This document shows positions 57,942-64,000 of a stretch of DNA of 64,000 nt, piece after piece (position 1 is the stretch's first letter; every line of letters starts with the position of its first letter). Both the position numbers and the translations under genes were made by a program. Source of the DNA: Bacillus vallismortis (GTDB taxonomy: Bacteria > Bacillota > Bacilli > Bacillales > Bacillaceae); assembly GCF_040784915.1 (NCBI RefSeq), contig NZ_CP160797.1, positions 3,276,137-3,340,136 on the forward strand, read 5' to 3'. The notes beneath the pieces were generated by a model that saw nothing but the letters and a program-made list of their open reading frames with translations, made no database searches and was not told the DNA's origin.

Positions 57942-58178
57942 ATGACTGAAGTTGAAATGAAAGAACAGGTGCAGGAAGTACTGGACAAACTTCGTCCGTT
58001 TTTACTTCGTGACGGCGGTGACTGTGAGCTTGTAGACATAGATGAAGGTATCGTTAAGCTTCGTCTTCTAGGCGCATGCGGCAGCTGTCCAAGTTCAACA
58101 ATTACGCTGAAAGCCGGAATTGAACGCGCTCTTCTTGAAGAAGTGCCGGGTGTCGTTGAAGTAGAACAAGTCTTTTAA
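57942..58178 (+). CDS. yutI: YutI, NifU-like Fe-S scaffold/carrier
   Basis: A 78-residue Nfu-type protein that carries Fe-S clusters. [51 protein letters not shown] is the complete Nfu domain with the CxxC. The ATG at 57942 has AAAGGAGCG 7 bases upstream; an in-frame ATG pair 24 bases upstream is possible. It is one of several Fe-S assembly proteins in this part, with yutM 5 kb away. Confidence 0.94.
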   Translation: MTEVEMKEQVQEVLDKLRPFLLRDGGDCELVDIDEGIVKLRLLGACGSCPSSTITLKAGIERALLEEVPGVVEVEQVF

Positions 58179-58180
58179 TA

Positions 58181-58218
58181 AAGCAGCCAGGCTGATATTT
58201 GATCAGCCTGGCTTTTTT
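58181..58218 (+). terminator. Terminator between yutI and yuxL
   Basis: AAAGCCAGGCTGAT-type stem: AGCCAGGCTGAT pairs with ATCAGCCTGGCT around a short loop, followed by TTTTTT on the plus strand. It serves the convergent ends of yutI and yuxL. Confidence 0.85.
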
Positions 58219-58219
58219 A

Positions 58220-60193
58220 TTAGAGATATTGATCAAACCATGAGCTGATATAATTTAGGCGCTTGATCCGCTGCCCCGGGTGTCCGCTGCGTGACAAATT
58301 GTGCGACGCTTTTGGAAAACGGACGAGCATGGTGTCCTTGCCCATTTTTTTCAAGGCGATAAATAGTTGCTCCGCCTGCTCAATCGGGCACCGGTCATCT
58401 CGCTCGCCATGCAGAATCAATAGCGGTGTCTCCACGTTTGCTGCGTATTTTAAAGGGGAACGGTCCCAGAGCTTTTCTGTGTCTGCAAACATGTCATGCT
58501 CAAGCTGCCAGTCTGTGAAGAAATAGCCGATATCACTGACGCCGTGAAAGCTGACCCAATTTGATATCGAACGCTGGGTGACGGCGGCTTTAAAGCGATT
58601 CGTCTGTCCAACGATCCAGTTGGTCATAAAGCCTCCATAGCTTCCGCCCGTGACACCTACCCGCTCAGGATCAAGCTGCGGATCTCGTTTGATGGCCTCA
58701 TCCACTGCCTGCATCACATCCTCATAATCCTTTCCTCCATAATCTCCTCTGACGGCATTCACGAATTCCTGGCCGTAGCCGTGGCTTCCTCTCGGATTGA
58801 TATACACTACCGCGTATCCTTTCGCCGCCAGCACTTGAAATTCATGAAAATATGTATGCCCGTACATCATGTGCGGACCGCCGTGTATGTTGAGAATAAG
58901 AGGATATGATGTTTCCTCTTCAGTCTGTGCAGGCTTCATCAGCCAGCCGTTCACCGTCACGCCGTCTTCTGTGACATATTGAATATCTTCAGGTATTGAC
59001 ATCGTATGCTCGCCGACAAACTTGTCATTCACGCCAGTCAGGCGTTTCTCTTTCTGCCCAAGCGGGATGCTGTAAAGCTCACTCGGTCTGTCCGGCTTTG
59101 TCACACTCGCAATAAAGTGTTGTTCGTCAGGTGAAATGGAAAAACTATTGATGTACTCTTTTTCGATACGAATCGGATACACAAGGCCTTCAATAGATAT
59201 ATAGTAGATTCCCGTACTGCCTTGATCTGTGCCGATGACATAAAACCCTTGGCTGTCTTTTGTCCAAACCGGGCGCTGCTCGGCACCTCCGATCAATGAA
59301 TCTCCAATGAGCGCATCCGCTAAATGAACGTCAAGCATTTCAGTCAGACATGTAAGGCGGTCTTGTTCGAGATCATAAAGCCACGCCTTTTCGAGCGTTG
59401 CATTCTGATATTCCTGTTCATGCCCAAGCAAAGCAAGATACCTTCCGTCCGGTGAAAATGAGCTTGGTCCGAATGAGCCGCGATGAGACGTAATCACCTT
59501 GAAATCCCCAGTCTCGAGCGACATCATGCAGACGTCATGCAGCTTGCTGGCATCATCCGCTTCCGTCAGATCAGCTGAGAAAACAAGCGATTTGCCATCA
59601 GGAGAAAAAGCAGGATCACCGTGATCAGCTTTGCGGTTTGTCAGCTGCTTTACCTCGCCACTCTTCAAGTTGACAAGCACTAGTTGGGCATACGCACCTC
59701 TTGTCAGCCCTTTACCGTCCCGTTTATAGGAAAGGCCTTGCACTTCCACAGGTTCAAAGCTGTCCGGCTCTTTTTTCTTTTGATCATCAATCCTTTCCTC
59801 CCCTCCCAAACTGACAGTGACAAGCACCGACTCGCCATCCGGGGACCATACCGGCTTTGACACGCCATACGGTATATTCGTCAGCTTTCTCGCTTCTCCG
59901 CCTTCAGCGCTCATGAGATAGAGCTGTGCTATATCGTCTTCACGATCAGAAATAAAGGCAAGCGTACGCCCGTCCGGAGACCATCTTGGGTCCGTACTCT
60001 GCTTTTCTCCATATGTCCAAGGAACAGACCCGCCGGTTTTCGTTTCATAAACCCATATATTTGATGTATACGAATCTTTCTCTTGATTCACTTGCGACTG
60101 CACGTATGCGGCACGGCTGCCGTCTGGGACGTATTGAGGATCGGTCACAGAGACAATCGCTGTGATGTCTTCTGCGGTTATCAGCTTTTTCAT
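58220..60193 (-). CDS. yuxL: YuxL, acylaminoacyl-peptidase-like serine peptidase (S9C)
   Basis: A 657-residue prolyl-oligopeptidase-family enzyme. The N-terminal beta-propeller carries repeated WSPDG/FSPDG motifs (residues about 60-250). The C-terminal hydrolase has NIHGGPHMMYGHTYFHEFQ, YINPRGSHGYGQ, the catalytic Ser in GVTGGSYGGFMTNW, Asp in LILHGERDDRCPIEQ, and His in PKASHNLSRSGH. It is cytosolic, as no signal is present. I chose the ATG at 60193, 8 bases after AGGAGGAG; the ATG at 60199 is too close. Peptidase specificity is inferred. Confidence 0.94.
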   Translation of the reverse strand: MKKLITAEDITAIVSVTDPQYVPDGSRAAYVQSQVNQEKDSYTSNIWVYETKTGGSVPWTYGEKQSTDPRWSPDGRTLAFISDREDDIAQLYLMSAEGGEARKLTNIPYGVSKPVWSPDGESVLVTVSLGGEERIDDQKKKEPDSFEPVEVQGLSYKRDGKGLTRGAYAQLVLVNLKSGEVKQLTNRKADHGDPAFSPDGKSLVFSADLTEADDASKLHDVCMMSLETGDFKVITSHRGSFGPSSFSPDGRYLALLGHEQEYQNATLEKAWLYDLEQDRLTCLTEMLDVHLADALIGDSLIGGAEQRPVWTKDSQGFYVIGTDQGSTGIYYISIEGLVYPIRIEKEYINSFSISPDEQHFIASVTKPDRPSELYSIPLGQKEKRLTGVNDKFVGEHTMSIPEDIQYVTEDGVTVNGWLMKPAQTEEETSYPLILNIHGGPHMMYGHTYFHEFQVLAAKGYAVVYINPRGSHGYGQEFVNAVRGDYGGKDYEDVMQAVDEAIKRDPQLDPERVGVTGGSYGGFMTNWIVGQTNRFKAAVTQRSISNWVSFHGVSDIGYFFTDWQLEHDMFADTEKLWDRSPLKYAANVETPLLILHGERDDRCPIEQAEQLFIALKKMGKDTMLVRFPKASHNLSRSGHPGQRIKRLNYISSWFDQYL

Positions 60194-60257
60194 ATTCATC
60201 TCCTCCTTTTTACATGTATTTCGTTTTTCTAAATAAAAACTCCTTTATCTCCAGCAG

Positions 60258-60294
60258 AAAAAAAGCGTCCTCCGCTGACGCTGAGGAACGCTTG
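60258..60294 (-). terminator. Terminator of the hom-thrCB operon
   Basis: AAGCGTCCTC pairs with GAGGAACGCTT around CGCTGACGCT, followed by TTTTTTTC on the minus strand, just after the thrB stop. Confidence 0.85.
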
Positions 60295-60301
60295 GCATAT
60301 T

Positions 60302-61231
60302 CTATACACTTTTTACTTGATATAAAGGATTTCGCTCTATTATACTTCCCTCTTTTGGAACGGTCAAAGCGTCTACTTCGCAATGAGGGAAATGAAGCGT
60401 GAGCTGCTCTTTCAGCTTTGCTCCCTTTCCTTTTTCAGTCATCACGAGAATCGTCGGGCCTGCTCCGCTGAGAGCCGTTCCATATGCGCCCTTCATCTCG
60501 GCGACGTGTTCTACTTTTGACAATTCGGGGACAAGCATCGCCCTGTACGGCTGATGGAACATATCCTTCTTCATGATTTTCCCGACAAGCGGCCAATCCT
60601 TGGACATGATCGCAGCAACGAGCAAATTGCTGACGGCACTTGCTTTTACAGCGTCCGCATACGGAAACTCTTTCGGAAGCACGTCTCTTGCGTCCCTTGT
60701 CAGCACCTCGTAAAAAGGAATAACAACGACAATGTCAATGTCAGCATCCGGGACACGGATCATTTGTGTCTCGTCATCTTCATGCAGGCCGATGACAAGC
60801 CCGCCAACGAGAGAAGCGCCCGCATTATCCGGGTGTCCTTCTTCAAGGCTGGCTAAATGCAGCTTGTCCGCTTCAGACAGCTTTAAGCCGCATAATTCAT
60901 CAGCCAGTTCAATGGCCGCTACAATCGCCGCGGCGCTGCTGCCAAGGCCGCGAGCGAGCGGGATATCGCTCCATACCTTCACATGGACAGGCGGCATTTC
61001 TTTTCCGTACAAATCTGCTGTCCGTTTTGCCACTTGATAGATCAGATTATCTGTACCCGCCGGAATTCCGGCGACTGTTTCTGTTTCAGCTTCAAAAGAC
61101 CATTTGTCGCTTCCAAAGACGGTCAGCTTCAAATACCTGCTGAGCGCCATTCCGACTGAATCAAAACCCGGGCCTAGGTTAGCCGTGCTTCCGGGAACAG
61201 TGACCGTGAACAGCATGCCGGCTTCGTTCAT
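60302..61231 (-). CDS. thrB: Homoserine kinase
   Basis: ThrB phosphorylates homoserine for threonine synthesis. The 309-residue GHMP kinase has [19 protein letters not shown] at the N-terminus. The ATP loop is [19 protein letters not shown], and [18 protein letters not shown] is the third motif. The ATG at 61231 overlaps the thrC stop by 4 bases. It is the last gene of the operon. Confidence 0.97.
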   Translation of the reverse strand: MNEAGMLFTVTVPGSTANLGPGFDSVGMALSRYLKLTVFGSDKWSFEAETETVAGIPAGTDNLIYQVAKRTADLYGKEMPPVHVKVWSDIPLARGLGSSAAAIVAAIELADELCGLKLSEADKLHLASLEEGHPDNAGASLVGGLVIGLHEDDETQMIRVPDADIDIVVVIPFYEVLTRDARDVLPKEFPYADAVKASAVSNLLVAAIMSKDWPLVGKIMKKDMFHQPYRAMLVPELSKVEHVAEMKGAYGTALSGAGPTILVMTEKGKGAKLKEQLTLHFPHCEVDALTVPKEGSIIERNPLYQVKSV

Positions 61232-62286
61232 ACACGGGCCGCTCCTTTTAAATATTCAAGAATGCTGTCTTCATCAGTCGGCAATGTGACCGGCTTGATT
61301 TCTGAAATGTCGACCGCTGTGTTCGGATCTTTCAGTCCGTTTCCTGTTAAAACAGCGACGACCTTGCTGCCTTTCGGAATGTCTCCGGACTTCACCTGTT
61401 TCAACACTCCTGCGATAGACGCGCAAGAACCCGGTTCTGCAAACACACCTTCTTCACGGGCGATCAGCTGATACGCGTGAAGGATTTCATCATCAGTGAC
61501 TTCGTCAATTTTCCCGTTGGATTCCTCAGCTGCCTTTACAGCTTTGTCCCAGCTTGCAGGGTTTCCGATACGAATGGCTGTCGCTATTGTTTCCGGATTT
61601 TCAATTACTTCATTGCGCACAATTGCCGCCGCGCCTTCCGCTTCAAATCCGCGCATTTTCGGAAGGCCAGTGCCGTTTTTCTCATGATATTCCTTGAATC
61701 CCTTCCAGTATGCCGTAATGTTTCCTGCGTTTCCGACCGGGATGGCCAAAACATCCGGCGCTTCTCCCAGCTGTTCGCACACTTCGAAGGCAGCTGTTTT
61801 TTGGCCTTCAATACGGTAAGGATTAACTGAGTTGACAAGGGCAATCGGTGATTTCTCACAGATGGAGCGGACAATTTTAAGCGCATCGTCAAAGTTTCCG
61901 TCAATAGCGATAATTTCAGCTCCGTACATGACAGCTTGAGCCAGTTTTCCAAACGCGATTTTGCCGTTCGGGATGATCACGATGCATTTCATGTTAGCGC
62001 GGGCTGCATATGCAGCCGCAGCAGCGGAAGTGTTTCCTGTAGACGCGCACATAATCGTGTCGTTGCCTTCTTCTTTTGCTTTCGCCACAGCCATGACCAT
62101 TCCGCGGTCTTTAAATGACCCTGTAGGATTGATGCCTTCCGTTTTGACATGAAGTTCAATTCCCAGCTGTTCAGACAGCTTCGGCAGGTAAATAAGAGGT
62201 GTGTTTCCTTCATGTAAAGTAAGCGCCGGTGTTTGATCTGTTACAGGTAAAAATTCTTTATATTGATGGATTAGTCCTTTCCACAT
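61228..62286 (-). CDS. thrC: Threonine synthase
   Basis: ThrC makes threonine from O-phosphohomoserine with PLP. The 352-residue enzyme has [14 protein letters not shown], and [18 protein letters not shown] with the PLP Lys. [18 protein letters not shown] and [19 protein letters not shown] bind the PLP phosphate. The ATG at 62286 shares a base with the hom stop (TAATG) and has TTGGAG upstream. Strong coupling with hom and thrB is evident. Confidence 0.97.
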   Translation of the reverse strand: MWKGLIHQYKEFLPVTDQTPALTLHEGNTPLIYLPKLSEQLGIELHVKTEGINPTGSFKDRGMVMAVAKAKEEGNDTIMCASTGNTSAAAAAYAARANMKCIVIIPNGKIAFGKLAQAVMYGAEIIAIDGNFDDALKIVRSICEKSPIALVNSVNPYRIEGQKTAAFEVCEQLGEAPDVLAIPVGNAGNITAYWKGFKEYHEKNGTGLPKMRGFEAEGAAAIVRNEVIENPETIATAIRIGNPASWDKAVKAAEESNGKIDEVTDDEILHAYQLIAREEGVFAEPGSCASIAGVLKQVKSGDIPKGSKVVAVLTGNGLKDPNTAVDISEIKPVTLPTDEDSILEYLKGAARV

Positions 62287-63587
62287 TAACTCCAACCGTT
62301 CCCTTCTACACGATATGTGCTTTTGACTTCTTGAACGACTTCCAAATCATTTAGGTTTTGCAGGATATCACTGAAATCAGCTTCTGATGTATGGTGCGTG
62401 ACAATCACGATTTCTGCTAACTCATCATGGCCTTTAATCGGCAGCTGAAGGATCTTTTCAAAGCTCACGCCCCGTTCTGAGAAGACAGACGTAATTTTCG
62501 AGAATGAACCGACCTGATCTTTAACATGAATTCTTAAAAATTGCTGCGCGTAAATGTCTGACGGAGACTTCATGTTTTTCTCGTATTGCGGCCCAACAAA
62601 GCTGTTGCCGGTTACGCCGAGGCGCATATTTTTCATGACGGCGACAAGATCAGAAACAACGGATGTCGCAGTCGGCATGCTTCCGGCTCCCGGTCCGTAG
62701 AACATCGTCTCACCGACAGCCTCGCCGTATACGTAAACGGCGTTAAACTCATTATGCACAGCAGAAAGCGGATGGTGGTCAGGAAGCAGTGTCGGCTGTA
62801 CGCTGACTTCAATTTTGCTGCCGTCACGCTGCGCAATCCCGATCAGCTTCATCGTATAGCCGAGGCGTTTGCTGAAGCTGATGTCCTCGTCTGTAATTTG
62901 GGAGATTCCCTTTACTTTGACGTCGTCGAGATCCACGTTCATCGAGAAGCCGAGGCGCGCCAATATCGCCATTTTTCTTGCGGCGTCAAGCCCTTCCACG
63001 TCTGAAGTCGGATCAGCTTCGGCAAAACCGAGATCCTGCGCTTCCTTGAGCACTTCCTCGTAAGGGCTTTTTTCTTTGATCATTTTTGTTAAGATAAAGT
63101 TCGTTGTTCCGTTCACGATCCCCATCATTTTTGTAATCCGGTCTGATGAGAGGCCTTCCTCTAACGTGCGCAGAATCGGAATCCCGCCGGCAACACTGGC
63201 TTCAAAGTAGATGTCACAGCCATTTTCCTTCGCTTCCGCAAGCAGCTCGGAACCGTACACAGCCATTAAATCCTTGTTTGCTGTGACAACATGCTTTTTG
63301 GATCTGAGCGCATCGACCAAATATTGTTTTGTCTGCTCCACTCCGCCAATTACCTCGATAACGACATCAACATCTGGATCATCGATGACATCATACACTT
63401 CTGTCGTGAGCACTTCCTTCGGCAAGTCTACTTCTCTCTTTTTCTCTAGATCTTTTACAAGCACTTTTTTTATCGTAACCGGACAGCCGACTTGATGCAT
63501 CAGCTTATCCTGATGGTCTTGAATAATTTTAACGACACCGCTTCCGACGGTACCTAAACCTAAAAGCCCTACACGAATCGCTTTCAA
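62286..63587 (-). CDS. hom: Homoserine dehydrogenase
   Basis: Hom reduces aspartate semialdehyde to homoserine. The 433-residue protein has the NAD(P) site [17 protein letters not shown], the catalytic region with [14 protein letters not shown], and [25 protein letters not shown]-terminal ACT domain (about 350-425, [16 protein letters not shown]) gives threonine feedback control. The start is TTG at 63587 with AAAGGTGGAG upstream. It is the first gene of hom-thrC-thrB. Confidence 0.97.
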   Translation of the reverse strand: MKAIRVGLLGLGTVGSGVVKIIQDHQDKLMHQVGCPVTIKKVLVKDLEKKREVDLPKEVLTTEVYDVIDDPDVDVVIEVIGGVEQTKQYLVDALRSKKHVVTANKDLMAVYGSELLAEAKENGCDIYFEASVAGGIPILRTLEEGLSSDRITKMMGIVNGTTNFILTKMIKEKSPYEEVLKEAQDLGFAEADPTSDVEGLDAARKMAILARLGFSMNVDLDDVKVKGISQITDEDISFSKRLGYTMKLIGIAQRDGSKIEVSVQPTLLPDHHPLSAVHNEFNAVYVYGEAVGETMFYGPGAGSMPTATSVVSDLVAVMKNMRLGVTGNSFVGPQYEKNMKSPSDIYAQQFLRIHVKDQVGSFSKITSVFSERGVSFEKILQLPIKGHDELAEIVIVTHHTSEADFSDILQNLNDLEVVQEVKSTYRVEGNGWS

Positions 63588-63612
63588 AAAAACTCCACCT
63601 TTCGTTTAATTG

Positions 63613-63693
63613 TCCTCTCAAAAAAGACAATTGTTAACTCAACACAGACATATAAGTTACAAACATTATATAAGCCCGCTCTTGTTTTGACAA
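63613..63693 (-). promoter_or_regulatory. hom promoter and leader hairpin
   Basis: TTGTCA (63693-63688), 17 bases, TATAAT (63670-63665) on the minus strand is a good SigA promoter. In the leader an inverted repeat AATTGTC/GACAATT (about 63607-63636) precedes the ribosome site. It has no T tract and may be an operator or an mRNA structure. The bases from 63694 to 63787 hold no gene that I can see. Confidence 0.7.
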
Positions 63694-63787
63694 GATAGCA
63701 ATAGGCTGAATTTTACGAATGTAAACGCTTAACCTACTGATATGACAAGATTCTTTATTTTCTAATTATTTTTGTCAGATTTTCTCC

Positions 63788-64000
63788 TCATCCGCGGCTT
63801 CCTTTGCCGAGCCAGCTTACGCGGGGAACAAATGGCTTCTGCGCCCGCATATTCATGAATTCCTGTGCTGTATTAAGAAATTGTTCATAGCGTCCGCAAT
63901 CATTCAGAATGAAGTCAAGCTGCTCTTCATAATAATGCTTTTCTGATTCTGATGACATGTAGTAGCTCTCCACGATTTCAAAATAATGAAGCGGAAAGAG
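63788..64000 (-). CDS. yutH: YutH, spore coat-associated protein, C-terminal end (runs off the right edge)
   Basis: Only the last 70 codons are in the window, and the frame is open to base 64000. The visible end reads LHYFEIVESYYMSSESEKHYYEEQ to FVPRVSWLGKGSRG. Gene position next to hom matches yutH, a CotI/CotS-family kinase-like protein of the spore coat in B. subtilis. The assignment rests on position and on the recalled C-terminus. Confidence 0.8.
   Translation of the reverse strand, partial: LFPLHYFEIVESYYMSSESEKHYYEEQLDFILNDCGRYEQFLNTAQEFMNMRAQKPFVPRVSWLGKGSRG

Overview
The window reads as a chromosomal segment of a Bacillus subtilis-group bacterium. Gene order from comP to yutH matches, as I remember it, the corresponding stretch of B. 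subtilis 168. The proteins look clearly homologous but not identical to the 168 versions (I recall differences of several percent in DhbF and YuxL), so another subspecies or sister species is likely. Strain-level identity is inference; no database was searched. There are no rRNA or tRNA genes, CRISPR arrays or intact insertion sequences. Layout: (1) 1-2500, the polymorphic quorum-sensing block comP(partial)-comX-comQ and degQ, all leftward. ComX carries KWPPIE, the motif of the natto-type farnesylated pheromone. (2) 2650-11300, yuzC, the c-di-GMP phosphodiesterase-like yuxH, the NAD-salvage genes pncB and pncA, and small conserved genes (yueI, yueH, yueG, yueF, yuzE, yuzF, yueE, yueD). (3) 10547-21568, the type VII secretion (T7SSb) operon yukE-yukD-yukC-yukBA-yueB-yueC with yueD trailing. 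(4) 21800-25400, an undescribed short transcription unit, then adeR-ald and yukJ. (5) 25533-38604, the bacillibactin block dhbACEBF with an MbtH gene, plus the esterase besA; both promoters carry Fur boxes. (6) 38800-49265, core genes yuiH, bioY-type yuiG with a BirA-type operator, yuiF, yuiE, yuiD, yuiC, yuiB, yuiA, yumB, yumC, yuzG and guaC with a PurBox pair. (7) 49321-52723, an AT-rich accessory island. (8) 52800-64000, erpA/yutM, dapF, yutK, yuzB, yutJ, yuzD, yutI, yuxL, the threonine operon hom-thrC-thrB, and the C-terminal end of yutH. The most interesting part is the accessory island between guaC and yutM. I recall that paiB-paiA occupy this interval in strain 168; neither is seen here. 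The island holds a 473-residue protein with an N-terminal lipase (GHSLGG, complete Ser-Asp-His set) and a C-terminal helical LXG-like region. A 103-residue helical protein follows it 13 bp downstream. On the opposite strand are three paralogous single-pass DUF1433-type membrane proteins. Between two of these is a 60-bp fossil of a second copy of the lipase gene, including its GHSLGG codons. This matches the reverse-domain T7SS lipase toxin, helper and immunity arrangement described for Staphylococcus aureus TslA/TlaA/TilA. The secretion machine that would export it is encoded about 30 kb away in the same window. Other points worth checking are a promoter-to-terminator unit of about 235 nt between yukE and adeR, a dispersed intergenic element present twice with compensatory changes in its hairpin and duplicated terminators around it, a 32-bp perfect palindrome over the adeR stop codon, and unusual start signals at comQ and yueD.
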